Positions 29,411 through 37,922 of a DNA stretch of 64,000 bases are shown here, in pieces. The position numbers and the translations under genes were made by a program. The stretch is from Mesobacillus zeae (GTDB lineage Bacteria > Bacillota > Bacilli > Bacillales > Cytobacillaceae), in contig NZ_QWVT01000015.1 of assembly GCF_003570705.1 (NCBI RefSeq), forward strand, positions 332,010 through 396,009. Direction: 5' to 3'. The notes under the pieces were generated by a model. It saw only the letters and a program-made list of their open reading frames with translations, ran no database searches and had not been told where the DNA came from. The stretch's first letter is position 1. Each line of letters opens with the position of its first letter.

Positions 29411-30664
29411 ATGAAAGACTCACAATATGTAAAAGCTTACACAATTAAAGAAGTTTCCAGAAAAATTAATGTTCCATCCGGGACAATCAGGCAATGGGAG
29501 AAGGACCTTGATGGGCTGCTCGACATTCCTAGAACGCGCCAGGGTGCAAGGTTTTATACTGATAAAGAAATAGAAGATTTAAAAAAGATAAAAGAAATGC
29601 GCGGAAAGAACTTAAGCAAGGAAATGATCCGCGAGCTTATGCAGAAACACAACAAAATGGCAATGGAGGAAGTTCCTCCATCCGCTGTAGAAGCACCAGC
29701 ACTCGCGGCGGTAAATGATACGTCCTCTCCCCCAGTTTCTTCATCTGCAGAAGTGGACCTTGAAAAATTGTTCGTCGCATTAGAGGCCTACAAACATGAG
29801 TTGATCCAGGGTGTCAGAAAGGAAATCAGTACAGGAATCAAGAATGAAATCGTTGATGAAGTGAAACGGGAGATCAGCAGCAGCTCAATCGAGACTGTGA
29901 AAGCCTTGTCTATGTCTATTCAGAGATCCAATCTAAAAACGAAAGCTGAAATTGCCAAGGTTTCCGAACATGTGAACGAAGCTTCGGAACAGACTTCGGA
30001 AATTCTCGCCACCGTTGCTTCAGGTGTAACGAAAGCGGCAGCTGCATCTGAAAGAGTTGGCGCGCTGGCAGACCAAGTGTCTTTTTTATCGAAAGGAACA
30101 AAGAGGGAATTTTCTTCACTGGCAGATAATCTGACAAAAGTAACCGCTGTGACAAAAAAGCAGCTTGAAAAACTGTCGGAGAATGTTGCGAAAGTTTCGA
30201 AAGGCACATCAAAAGAAGTGGCTGCCCTTTCGGATCATGTGGCAAAACTGTCTAACGGGACGAATAAACAAATCACCACACTATCAAACTCGATAGCCAA
30301 ACTAGGTAACGGGACATCAAAGGAGATAACAACCCTGTCTGCATCAGTTGCGAAGCTTTCGAAAGGGACTTCCGAAGAACTTGCAGTCTTTTCAAACAGA
30401 ATGAATGAATCAAGCGAAGAATTCCGTCTGATGACCGATTATCTTTCCCAAAGCAAGGAAACGATCAATCAGGAACTCAGTTCATTAAATGAGCAACTGA
30501 TCATGGACCGCGAGTATTATTTGGAATCACTTAAAATGGAACGCGAACACTTCCGGACAGAAATCCAGCAGCGAGATGAAGTGTTCAAGGATCTTGTCGT
30601 CACTTTCCGTGAAGCTGCAGCTGCCAAGACTGGACGCGGCAGCTGGTGGAAGCTATGGAAATAG
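29411..30664 (+). CDS. MerR-type HTH protein with long repeat-bearing coiled coil (RacA/DUF3967-like)
   Basis: Protein of 417 aa. Residues 8-80 form a MerR-like winged helix (AYTIKEVSRKINVPSGTIRQ, then FYTDKEIEDLKKIKEMR). After a Pro/Ala/Ser linker (85-112) comes a long helical region. Residues 220-327 are six consecutive 18-residue repeats of the form S-x-x-(V/I)-A-K-L-S-x-G-T-S-K-E-(V/I)-x-x-L. The C terminus (360-417) is a charged coiled coil ending SWWKLWK, as in DUF3967 proteins. The architecture resembles RacA, the B. subtilis chromosome-anchoring protein, but is more than twice as long. The start is at 29411 behind AAAGGGCTGGCGAA. A DNA-binding structural or segregation role is inference. 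Confidence 0.7.
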   Translation: MKDSQYVKAYTIKEVSRKINVPSGTIRQWEKDLDGLLDIPRTRQGARFYTDKEIEDLKKIKEMRGKNLSKEMIRELMQKHNKMAMEEVPPSAVEAPALAAVNDTSSPPVSSSAEVDLEKLFVALEAYKHELIQGVRKEISTGIKNEIVDEVKREISSSSIETVKALSMSIQRSNLKTKAEIAKVSEHVNEASEQTSEILATVASGVTKAAAASERVGALADQVSFLSKGTKREFSSLADNLTKVTAVTKKQLEKLSENVAKVSKGTSKEVAALSDHVAKLSNGTNKQITTLSNSIAKLGNGTSKEITTLSASVAKLSKGTSEELAVFSNRMNESSEEFRLMTDYLSQSKETINQELSSLNEQLIMDREYYLESLKMEREHFRTEIQQRDEVFKDLVVTFREAAAAKTGRGSWWKLWK

Positions 30665-30681
30665 TATAGTAGACTATGTAG

Positions 30682-30732
30682 AAAAAACCGCCGCTCATTA
30701 AGCTTGTTTGCTAAATGAGTGGCGGTTTTTTT
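30682..30732. terminator. Bidirectional terminator between convergent genes
   Basis: AAAAAACCGCCGCTCATT pairs with AATGAGTGGCGGTTTTTT. It ends both the MerR-like gene and the convergent PPOX gene. Confidence 0.85.
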
Positions 30733-30741
30733 CAGCTTTCA

Positions 30742-31377
30742 TTAATAAAGCCTTTCTCTATAGGATACTTCCAGATTCTTTTCTATGTCGCCTGCAGTCA
30801 CGCATGGTAAATTAATGTGATCTGCGAGCATTTGGGCCGCTGACGGGAGTGAGGATGACGCTGCCCAGCTTTCCTGATTCCATAGGCCCGATCGTTTGAT
30901 CGCTTTCGCACAATGAATGAAGGCTTCTTCCACTTCGACCTCAATCAGTATTAGTGGATTCTTTCCTTGGACTGCCAATTCTTCAGACAGCGGTCCATCC
31001 TGTATCAGCTTTGCTTTTCCATTTACACGTAATGTTTCTCCGAGGCCCGGGATGAAAAATAACAGCCCAACATGTGGATTATCCAAAATATTCTTTAGTG
31101 AGTCCATCCGCTTGTTTCCTTTTCGTTCGGGAATTACAAGCTTGTTGTCATTGAGTACTTTGACAAAGCCCGGTCCGTCACCTCTCGGGGAAGCGTCTGT
31201 CCGGCCCTTTGCGTCTGCGGTTGAGAGGATCATAAAGGGTGACAAATCTATGAATTTCCTGCAGTGGTGGTCAAGCATCGCAATCGCTTTATTTTTGACA
31301 ATCTCACTGGGCTGCCCTATTAACATTTCGAGCACAACGAAGCTTGAAATATACGTTTTCTCTGATGGTGTTTGCAT
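30742..31377 (-). CDS. PPOX-class FMN-dependent flavoprotein (MSMEG_1061-like)
   Basis: Protein of 211 aa of the pyridoxamine 5'-phosphate oxidase fold. Typical motifs: FMILSTADAKGRTDASPRGD, PGFVKVL, IPERKGNKRMDSLKNIL and GLLFFIPGLGETLRVNGKA, which match the MSMEG_1061 family of FMN-dependent PPOX-type flavoproteins. They bind FMN and probably reduce or oxidise small molecules; the substrate is unknown. The ATG at 31377 has an AAGGGGGAAATATT site. Divergent from the membrane gene at 31501. Confidence 0.8.
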   Translation of the reverse strand: MQTPSEKTYISSFVVLEMLIGQPSEIVKNKAIAMLDHHCRKFIDLSPFMILSTADAKGRTDASPRGDGPGFVKVLNDNKLVIPERKGNKRMDSLKNILDNPHVGLLFFIPGLGETLRVNGKAKLIQDGPLSEELAVQGKNPLILIEVEVEEAFIHCAKAIKRSGLWNQESWAASSSLPSAAQMLADHINLPCVTAGDIEKNLEVSYRERLY

Positions 31378-31500
31378 AATATTTCCCCCTTGTCACTATT
31401 AATAGTGAGTGAAATTTTGGCAATCTATATTTGTTTCAAGCTCTCTTTTGCCCAAACAGTGATACAATAAAAGGCAAAATGATAAAAAGAAGGTTTTTAC

Positions 31501-32586
31501 ATGTTTGATCGAAACAATGCCAAAAGGTTTATGCTCGCGCTCGCTGCAGCAGGAGCAGGCGGCATTTTATTCACACTGCTGGGAACGCCCATACCCTGGC
31601 TGCTGGGGCCAATGACAGCTATTTTGCTTCTATCCCGTGTGAAAAATAATATATTTTATTGGCCAATAGTTTTCCGGGACGCTGGTCTTATGGTCGTCGG
31701 TTATTCAATTGGTCTTTCTTTTACTAAAGATGCAGCGGTACAAATTTTTCATAGGCTTCCCTCCATGTTTTTCATGACTGCATTGCTTATAGGCTTTTGT
31801 GCAGCAATTGCCTTGGCTGTTTCGAAGCTAACGGCTGTCGATTATCCGACTGTGCTGACAGGAAGCATCCCTGGAGGCTTGTCGCAAATGATTATTTTTG
31901 CCGAAGAAATGAAGGGCATCGATATTACAACAGTGACATTTTTGCAGATATCGAGATTAATCATGATTGTGTTTATGGTGCCTTTTATGATCGTAAGTCC
32001 CTTTTTCGGAGGTAGCGGCATTTCTCACGGCATTGAAACAAAACTTGCGGAATCCGCTGGGGTCAGCCTGTTTCCCGCTATCTTTCTGTTCGGTGCGGTT
32101 TGCATACTGTTCACGATCGCAGGAAAGAAAATTAAATCGCCGACTCCTGTACTTCTTGGTCCGATCCTTGGAACTGCGTTTCTTAGTATATTGGGCGTTT
32201 CGGGCCCTGCCCCTTCACCGGCCGTCCTTGATGTTTCCCAATTTATGATTGGCGGGTATATTGGCTTGCTGCTGCAGCCTGAAAAATTACAGAACAAAGC
32301 ACGAATTATTTCACTTGCACTTTTAAGCGGATTTTTAATGGTGGTTGGGTCTGTTGGACTTTCCTTACTGTTGTCTCTTCAATACGGCATTTCCCATGCA
32401 ACCGCATTCCTTGCCCTGGCCCCGGGCGGCATGGACCAGATGGCTATACTCGCCCATGAAGTGGACGCAGATTTGGCGATGGTGACAGGTTACCAGCTCT
32501 TTCGGCTGTTTTTTATCTATTTTGCTATCCCTCCGCTCCTTAGGATGCTGTTTAGGAAAAGCATGCTGCGAAAAGCGGAGGCATAG
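31501..32586 (+). CDS. AbrB-family (PF05145) membrane protein
   Basis: Integral membrane protein of 361 aa with about ten helices arranged as two homologous halves: GTPIPWLLGPMTAI with SIPGGLSQMIIFAEEM in the first, and SPTPVLLGPILGTA with LAPGGMDQMAILAHEV in the second. This duplication defines the AbrB membrane family, often misnamed ammonia monooxygenase or regulator. Some members are thought to be transporters. The ATG follows AAGAAGGTTTTTAC. No operon partner. Confidence 0.8.
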   Translation: MFDRNNAKRFMLALAAAGAGGILFTLLGTPIPWLLGPMTAILLLSRVKNNIFYWPIVFRDAGLMVVGYSIGLSFTKDAAVQIFHRLPSMFFMTALLIGFCAAIALAVSKLTAVDYPTVLTGSIPGGLSQMIIFAEEMKGIDITTVTFLQISRLIMIVFMVPFMIVSPFFGGSGISHGIETKLAESAGVSLFPAIFLFGAVCILFTIAGKKIKSPTPVLLGPILGTAFLSILGVSGPAPSPAVLDVSQFMIGGYIGLLLQPEKLQNKARIISLALLSGFLMVVGSVGLSLLLSLQYGISHATAFLALAPGGMDQMAILAHEVDADLAMVTGYQLFRLFFIYFAIPPLLRMLFRKSMLRKAEA

Positions 32587-32648
32587 TGCAGATGTTTGAA
32601 TTTGACCATCATCCTGCTTTAACAATTGACGAAGTTTTCTGAGCCTGT

Positions 32649-33575
32649 TTATTTTGGCAGGTGCTCGATAAAATTCCTGCTTGCAAATCCACGAACGTCA
32701 TCCTCGGAAAAATGCTTTAGCAGTTCATTGATTAAATTTTGGTATTTCGAGGAATTTTCAAGCCCGATAACGTGCTCGGATATTCCATCGAAATCCGAAC
32801 CAAATCCGATATTTTCCACACCTCCGAGTGAACAAAAGTAATCGATATGCCTAATAACATCTTGTATTCCGGCTACTTCGGTTTCAGTCAGGAACGGAGG
32901 GTTGAAAACAACATGGAGCATGCCGTCGTTCCTGAATAGAGCGTTCGCCTGGTTTCCTGTCAGATTTCGTGGATGATTACAGAGATACCTGCTATTCGAG
33001 TGGCTGGCAATAGGGAAGTCTGCGCACTCCATCACATCCCAAAATGCCTGTTCGCTTAGATGGGAAACATCTGTCAAAATCTTCTGCCTGTTATTAAATT
33101 GGACAATTTCTTTGCCGAACAGCGTTAATCCCGCCCCCCGGGGTTCACCCGCCCCATCAGCGGCGAGATTAGCATTGTTCCATGTCAGACCAACCGAGAG
33201 GACTCCTTTTTTATGGAGTTCAGCAAGCTTGTTTATATCATTACCAATAGTATCCACGCCTTCAAGTGTAAGAAAAGCGCCGATTTCGCCTTCTTTTAAT
33301 GAAGCAAAATCACTCCAAGAATGAATTTGCTTCATTTCGGGATTTCTACCCAGTACTTCATTATGGAACAGGGCGACTTGCCCAAGCGCCGCAGCCCACT
33401 TTTCCTCCTGCTCTATTTCAGGCTCGATAAAAATAGCGAACGCCTGCACCTTAACTTTTCCAGCCTGGAGCCTATGTTTATTTGCATCAAGCTGATTGTC
33501 ATTTTCAAAGCGCATTTTCCCGCCGGAAAGCTGCAGCTTTAGCAGCACATCACAATGTAAATCGATAATTTCCAT
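32649..33575 (-). CDS. Membrane dipeptidase family protein (peptidase M19)
   Basis: Zinc dipeptidase of 308 aa in the renal dipeptidase family. Zinc ligands include His7 and Asp9 in IIDLHCDVL; family blocks are FLTLEGVDTIG (bridging Glu), LTDVSHLSEQAFWDV and IASHSNSRYLCNHPRNLT, and GFGSDFDGI near the end. Homologues hydrolyse dipeptides, including those with D-residues. No signal peptide, so cytosolic. The ATG is at 33575 behind AAAAGGAGATCAAT. Confidence 0.85.
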   Translation of the reverse strand: MEIIDLHCDVLLKLQLSGGKMRFENDNQLDANKHRLQAGKVKVQAFAIFIEPEIEQEEKWAAALGQVALFHNEVLGRNPEMKQIHSWSDFASLKEGEIGAFLTLEGVDTIGNDINKLAELHKKGVLSVGLTWNNANLAADGAGEPRGAGLTLFGKEIVQFNNRQKILTDVSHLSEQAFWDVMECADFPIASHSNSRYLCNHPRNLTGNQANALFRNDGMLHVVFNPPFLTETEVAGIQDVIRHIDYFCSLGGVENIGFGSDFDGISEHVIGLENSSKYQNLINELLKHFSEDDVRGFASRNFIEHLPK

Positions 33576-33781
33576 ATTGATCTCCTTTTGGCTGTTCCCT
33601 GCGGGAACCTTAGTATATTGTTAATTATATTCTGAAAATAATGTGGTTTTCCAGTTTTTAAGCGATAAAGTTTCTTAACCTAGTTCCTCTCGGATGATTG
33701 TAGGCAATTTATTGGAATATATTTCTTTAATCGAGGATAATTGAAATAGTGCGTTATTTTAAAGGAGAAAGGAGTTTTTTT

Positions 33782-33970
33782 ATGGACATAGCTATCATGC
33801 TTGTTGCTCTCATCATCATTGTTTCCCTGCTTGCAACCATTGCGCTGACGGGAAAATCCGATTCGGACTACCGGGGTTCTTCCCGTTCAAATACAATGAG
33901 ACTATCAGCCATTTATGCAGTTGTTATCATTAGTTCGATTGTCGGGTTGGCATTGTATATAAAGTTTTAA
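33782..33970 (+). CDS. Small two-helix membrane protein, 62 aa
   Basis: MDIAIMLVALIIIVSLLATI begins the first helix; a polar loop rich in Ser, Asp and Arg follows, then a second helix (LSAIYAVVIISSIVGLALYI). The ATG at 33782 is chosen since GGAGAAAGGAGTTTTTTT lies just before it and inside the longer frame. Family not recognised. Confidence 0.65.
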   Translation: MDIAIMLVALIIIVSLLATIALTGKSDSDYRGSSRSNTMRLSAIYAVVIISSIVGLALYIKF

Positions 33971-34163
33971 AACATGGTGAGTAATTCTGCACCTGCATTT
34001 TTTTATAAAATTAAATATAAATATTATATTTTGCACTTGAAAAAAATGTCGTTTCCCCAATTCTATTTACCCATTTCCAGCGCAAAAACTGAAACTTTAT
34101 AGTTTTTCACAGCATCACAAGCTATAATGTAATTAATTCCAAATAAGGGGAGGTTCGACATAC

Positions 34164-34409
34164 ATGATCCATACTTGTGAGAAAATAAATATTTCCGGAA
34201 ACAAGCTTGCGGAAGTGTATATGCACAAAACTGCAGATGGACGCTATATTGTCGCCATACCTGACATTCATTGGTCGACAAAATTTCATGAATTGGATCA
34301 ATTCGACCGTCAATTCGACCATTTACAGCAATCGTTAAATTTTCACCTCTTTGAAGGTAATACGGATGATTTGGCAAAAGCAATTATGAACATGCTTACC
34401 ATCATGTAG
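34164..34409 (+). CDS. YueH-like small protein, 81 aa
   Basis: Soluble protein whose middle, AEVYMHKTADGRYIVAIPDI followed by HWST, resembles from memory the YueH family of Bacillus (about 80 aa, function unknown). The ATG at 34164 lies behind GGGGAGG with 10-nt spacing. A terminator hairpin (34552) lies downstream. No partner gene. Confidence 0.6.
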   Translation: MIHTCEKINISGNKLAEVYMHKTADGRYIVAIPDIHWSTKFHELDQFDRQFDHLQQSLNFHLFEGNTDDLAKAIMNMLTIM

Positions 34410-34551
34410 AAGCCTGCCCTCTTACCTCTTTACCATGCTGGAAATCTTTCATCTAAGAGCACTAACCACATCTTTAGAACATACCTGCAAAGTTTTTATC
34501 GAACTTTTAAAATTCCATAGACATGCATCTGCTAAATGGAGCCATGCATTA

Positions 34552-34581
34552 GAGCCCAGCTAAGCTATTCTGCTGGGCTTT
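34552..34581 (+). terminator. Terminator hairpin
   Basis: AGCCCAGC-loop-GCTGGGCTTTTG, the likely end of the YueH-like transcript. Confidence 0.7.
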
Positions 34582-34800
34582 TGTTATGCGGTTTTATCAC
34601 TAGTGCGAGCAAGCGGATCAGGTGGACTATAAGTGGGCTAATGCTGCAAAAGCCTGTTTTTTTGACTGGGCGATTGATGTGCCTGTACCTTTATTATAAA
34701 AATAACTGAAAATTTTAAAAATATATGTATAACAGTATTGAAATCTTAAAACTGTTATAGTACAATAAATCCAAGAACAAAACGACAGGAGGAATTTAAA

Positions 34801-34920
34801 ATGATCAACATGAATGGAATGAAGCAAAAAGAGTGCCGGGAATGCGGTTGTGAAATCAAAGAACAGCATGAGTCCTTCCTTTATGAGTGTGAACGCTGCA
34901 TCGGAAAACATGAGGAATAG
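34801..34920 (+). CDS. YhfH-family zinc-ribbon peptide, 39 aa
   Basis: Short protein with two CxxC-like pairs: CRECGC near residue 14 and CERC near residue 32, separated by EIKEQHESFLYE. This layout, with ECG and EQHE, is that of the YhfH family of tiny zinc-binding proteins. The ATG follows GACAGGAGGAATTTAAA, an almost perfect ribosome binding site, and a strong terminator begins 8 nt after the stop. Function unknown. Confidence 0.8.
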   Translation: MINMNGMKQKECRECGCEIKEQHESFLYECERCIGKHEE

Positions 34921-34927
34921 AAAAAAA

Positions 34928-34967
34928 GAAATGAGCGAGTACCTTAACTGGTGGCTCGCTCATTTCT
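34928..34967 (+). terminator. Terminator of the YhfH-like gene
   Basis: GAAATGAGCGAG pairs with CTCGCTCATTTC across a 15-nt loop. Confidence 0.75.
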
Positions 34968-35005
34968 CGTTACAGTTATCATCGGGCCGGTACACTTTAC
35001 TTCAT

Positions 35006-35030
35006 CACCGCGCTGGGGGTCAGGCACACT
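35006..35030. repeat. Copy of the GCCTGACCCCC repeat
   Basis: CACCGCGCTGGGGGTCAGGC, the reverse orientation of the repeats at 14.2 and 44.9 kb, followed by ACACTTTAG. Confidence 0.75.
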
Positions 35031-35072
35031 TTAGTTGTTTAATGTTTTAATGCTCGTTCTGATTCTTGGTTC

Positions 35073-35659
35073 TTACATGGTGATTTTTTTTCGGAAGTAA
35101 CCAGCGCTCAACAAATTTACTCCTCTCAATGATTTCATTTGTTCATCAAGGATATTCAGCGCTTCTTTCCGCTTTCCTTCTTTAAGGATTTCCGCTATCT
35201 CTAGCCATTTAACGTATGTATCTTGCTTTATTTTAGATTTTATTTGTCTGTATGTTCCAAAATCGTCTTCCTCCAAGGCCATAGTAGCCTCATAGTACCA
35301 TTTTGAATGAGTCATCTTTCAAATGCTGTAATAATGGCTTCACGTCTTCAAAGTTTTTTTGTTCGAAGTGAAACATTACGGATGCTTGGTTTTTCAGTTT
35401 GTTTGGTTTTATTTTTTGGAGCGCTTTCTCGGCTTCTGTTTTATCGTCAGTGAAGAAAAAATATAAAAAACGATAATACGGATTCCGTTGCGCCTTAAGG
35501 TACTTTATCATCTTCGTTTCTGCTTATAAGGAGCGTAGTCCCCTTCAATAGGAGAAAAAGAAATAAAGGCAACTTTGAAAGGGCGAAAATCCATCGGGGA
35601 ACGCTAAGAATACCAAGGATCAAAGAAACAAAGAAAATCAAAAAGAAAATTTTGCACAT
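35073..35659 (-). pseudogene. Frameshifted membrane-anchored protein gene (two frameshifts)
   Basis: Three overlapping frames read as one protein of about 190 aa. The first starts with ATG at 35659 behind GAGGAATATTT and encodes two hydrophobic helices (MCKIFFLIFFVSLILGILSV...). It stops at 35495, where the second frame (35290-35511, YLKAQRNPYYRFLYFFFTDD...) takes over. That in turn yields to a third (35073-35315, KWYYEATMALEEDDFGTYRQ...). Removing one base near 35506 and one A of the AAAA run near 35303 would restore a single ORF. The C-terminal part looks helical, like a TPR-type domain. Family not recognised. Either a decayed gene or two sequence errors. Confidence 0.65.
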
Positions 35660-35700
35660 AAATATTCCTCGAGTTAATTCGCACTAATCATTTAACGCTT

Positions 35701-35726
35701 CACCGTGCCGGGGGTCAGGCACGGTG
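35701..35726. repeat. Perfect-hairpin copy of the GCCTGACCCCC repeat
   Basis: CACCGTGCC-GGGGGTCA-GGCACGGTG: a perfect 9-bp stem with an 8-base loop holding the conserved TGACCCCC core. It sits directly downstream of the nuclease gene and may act as its 3' hairpin. Confidence 0.8.
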
Positions 35727-35733
35727 GGGCGGA

Positions 35734-36525
35734 TTAGCGCTGTGGTGCACGAAATCCTGCCTTTATAGCCTCTTCTTCTGAGCAAAACATCACTTCTGCT
35801 TTAGTTTGTTGGTACCATGGGGAATCAGGTGTGTGATAAATTTTCCCTGAAGAAGATATATTTCCTTTAATATTACAGTTTGCAGTTTTTTTGTTTTTAC
35901 TCAGTTTCTCAGTTTCTAGTACGCTTGAGGTTTTGGACTCTCCCATTACTTCCGGATGAAATCCATCTTCTCGGGAATAGTTCTCCACCTCCCAAATACC
36001 CGCTTCCTCTTGCTGTGCCTGCTTTTGAATAAGGTTGAACTCGTCTACATAGCGAGTGTTTGGTGGATACACATATGCTACTCTTGCAAATCCTCGCTTT
36101 AAAAGCTCTTCCTGAACCGATTTTCCGTCCGCATAAACATAAGCAAGTAGCCGGCCGTATTTATCCTGTTTTTGACCAATGTCAAATTCAATTTCAAGGT
36201 TTTTGGCTTCCTCGACGATTTTCGTTGTGAAATCTTTGGCTTCCTGTCCGTAGGGTTGTTTGCCTAGACGGGGGTGCGACGTTTCTGGACTGTCCACAAG
36301 CAAAAACCTGACTTTTTCTGGTCTCCCCTTATAAAAGACTTCGATCGTATCCCCGTCGACCCCTTTACTTAGCTCTGTTTTAATCCTATTAAATTCATGT
36401 TTCTCAGCCGCTACCGTTTCTGTTTTTTCTTCCTGCTGGCTGCCATTATTTGTCGTGTTCTCTGAACAGCCTGTCATCATGAGCAATAAAAGCCACGATA
36501 AAAGAAAAACTGATGTCTTTTTCAT
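35734..36525 (-). CDS. Thermonuclease-family lipoprotein with C-terminal sunset-type domain
   Basis: Secreted nuclease of 263 aa. The N terminus MKKTSVFLLSWLLLLMMTGC is a lipoprotein signal peptide ending in an MTGC lipobox. Residues 45-185 form a staphylococcal-nuclease (SNase) domain with VDGDTIEV, KVRFLLVDSPETSHP and KYGRLLAYVY. The C-terminal 50 residues (CNIKGNISSSGKIYH, FCSEEEAIKAGFRAP) match the Cys-containing domain appended to many Bacillus nucleases. ATG at 36525 is preferred over 36582 because AGGTGAGAACGAATAT precedes it and the signal peptide then starts properly. Predicted to degrade extracellular DNA or RNA. Confidence 0.85.
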   Translation of the reverse strand: MKKTSVFLLSWLLLLMMTGCSENTTNNGSQQEEKTETVAAEKHEFNRIKTELSKGVDGDTIEVFYKGRPEKVRFLLVDSPETSHPRLGKQPYGQEAKDFTTKIVEEAKNLEIEFDIGQKQDKYGRLLAYVYADGKSVQEELLKRGFARVAYVYPPNTRYVDEFNLIQKQAQQEEAGIWEVENYSREDGFHPEVMGESKTSSVLETEKLSKNKKTANCNIKGNISSSGKIYHTPDSPWYQQTKAEVMFCSEEEAIKAGFRAPQR

Positions 36526-36790
36526 ATATTCGTTCTCACCTATCATCTGTCTGCACTCCTTCATGTTGCTTTTTCTTTCCATTTGCTATTGTAGCATGTT
36601 GGTATTGAATGATAGTGCAATACGAGTAGATGTGGAGCAATTCGAAGAATTGAGTAACAGAGCTTAATAAATACATAACGACCCTATGTAAAAAAAGGAT
36701 GTACAGGATGTCTCAAGTTAAAATAATTTATAACATTTCCAATGTTATGTGGCTATTTTCTCAACAATCTACAAGGATGAAGCAGTTTCC

Positions 36791-36997
36791 CCTATTTTAA
36801 AAAAATCCCGGCTGGGTGCTCCGACCGAACTTAAAGCGCTGCAATAGTCTACTCTTGGACGCAGGGACATTGAAGAAGCTATCCCAAAAGATTCCATAAA
36901 AAGGGTAAAGTATGACAAGCTTTTTCGCCTCGAATGTGTTTTGTCCCCTATTCAAATTCCTTCAGAAGAGTCGTATTCCAAGGTGATTAAGAAATGA
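36791..36997 (+). pseudogene. Degraded coding remnant
   Basis: A frame interrupted by one TAG reads KKSRLGAPTELKALQ, then STLGRRDIEEAIPKDSIKRV and a further 25 residues to a TGA. Amino-acid composition looks coding, but no start, ribosome binding site or known family is visible. A short in-frame tail (MTEPDVLEKTQNVILLKAID) follows at 36994. Probably the remains of a gene broken when the adjacent AT-rich cassette arrived. Confidence 0.35.
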
Positions 36998-37159
36998 CGG
37001 AACCAGATGTGTTAGAGAAGACCCAGAATGTCATTCTACTCAAAGCTATTGACAAAGCTTTTTAAAAAACAGTTGAAAATCAGGGATATATGCTAAAAGC
37101 TATAGAAAAATCAATTATAAAATGGATTCATTTGACAAACAAGTAATTAAATAATATCA

Positions 37160-37181
37160 TACATACATATAAACGTATGTA
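37160..37181. promoter_or_regulatory. Operator of the TetR gene
   Basis: TACATAC-N8-GTATGTA inverted repeat 16 nt before the TTG start of the TetR gene. The same arms recur before the ABC operon at 37871. Confidence 0.7.
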
Positions 37182-37196
37182 TAAGGGGGTGGTATT

Positions 37197-37853
37197 TTGC
37201 CACGCAATAAATATCCAGAAATCACGGAACAGCGGATATTAGACACCGCAACTAAACTTTTTCTCGAAAAAGGATGGGACCAGACAACAATTCAAAATAT
37301 TGTTGACGATTTAGGCGATTTGACTAGAGGTGCGTTCTATCATCATTTCAAATCCAAAGCAGATATAATCGACGCAGTCCTTGATCGATTGGCTTTAGAA
37401 AATAATCCTTTTGAGAAAACAAAGAAAATGACAGGTTTAAATGGACTAGAAAAATTAAAAAGCTCTTTTTTATTGTCCTTTACTAATGAAGGACAGATTG
37501 ATGCAATCAAATCAATACCATCAATTTTAAAAAGTCCCAAATTAATTGCCAATCAATTAAGAGAATGTATTAACACAGGAGCCCCAGATATACTTTCATT
37601 TATTGAAGAAGGTGTGATGGACGGCTCACTCTCTATCCAATATCCGAAGCAGACTGCTGAAACGCTCATGATACTAACAAATATTTGGTTGAGTCCAATT
37701 ATTTTTTCAGTAGATACAGAAGAATATATGCAGAAGGTAAAACACTTGCGAGAATTGTTTAATGGTATAGGGTTACCAATCTTCGACGACCAAATACTTA
37801 CAGTTCTTGAGAATTTTCATAAAGAAATCAGCAATGAAAATGGACTATCATAA
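37197..37853 (+). CDS. TetR-family transcriptional repressor
   Basis: Regulator of 218 aa starting with TTG at 37197 behind AAGGGGGTGGTATT. The N-terminal HTH is typical: QRILDTATKLFLEKGWDQTT, then IQNIVDDLGDLTRGAFYHHF. The C-terminal ligand domain is not diagnostic. Palindromes with TACATAC/GTATGTA arms lie before this gene and before the ABC genes 69 nt downstream, so it probably represses both itself and the exporter. Base composition is clearly more AT-rich than the neighbouring chromosome. Confidence 0.85.
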   Translation: MPRNKYPEITEQRILDTATKLFLEKGWDQTTIQNIVDDLGDLTRGAFYHHFKSKADIIDAVLDRLALENNPFEKTKKMTGLNGLEKLKSSFLLSFTNEGQIDAIKSIPSILKSPKLIANQLRECINTGAPDILSFIEEGVMDGSLSIQYPKQTAETLMILTNIWLSPIIFSVDTEEYMQKVKHLRELFNGIGLPIFDDQILTVLENFHKEISNENGLS

Positions 37854-37870
37854 GATAGTTTATTTTTAGA

Positions 37871-37900
37871 CATATACATACAAATATATGTATGTATATG
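37871..37900. promoter_or_regulatory. Operator of the ABC cassette
   Basis: CATATACATAC-N8-GTATGTATATG, perfect 11-bp arms sharing the TACATAC/GTATGTA core with the site at 37160, 23 nt before the ATPase start. Confidence 0.75.
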
Positions 37901-37922
37901 AAACCTGATAAGGAGAAGAATT

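Noticed and set aside
36791..36997. Phage integrase fragment
   Set aside because: No catalytic Arg/His/Tyr motifs could be recognised; kept only as an unassigned coding remnant.
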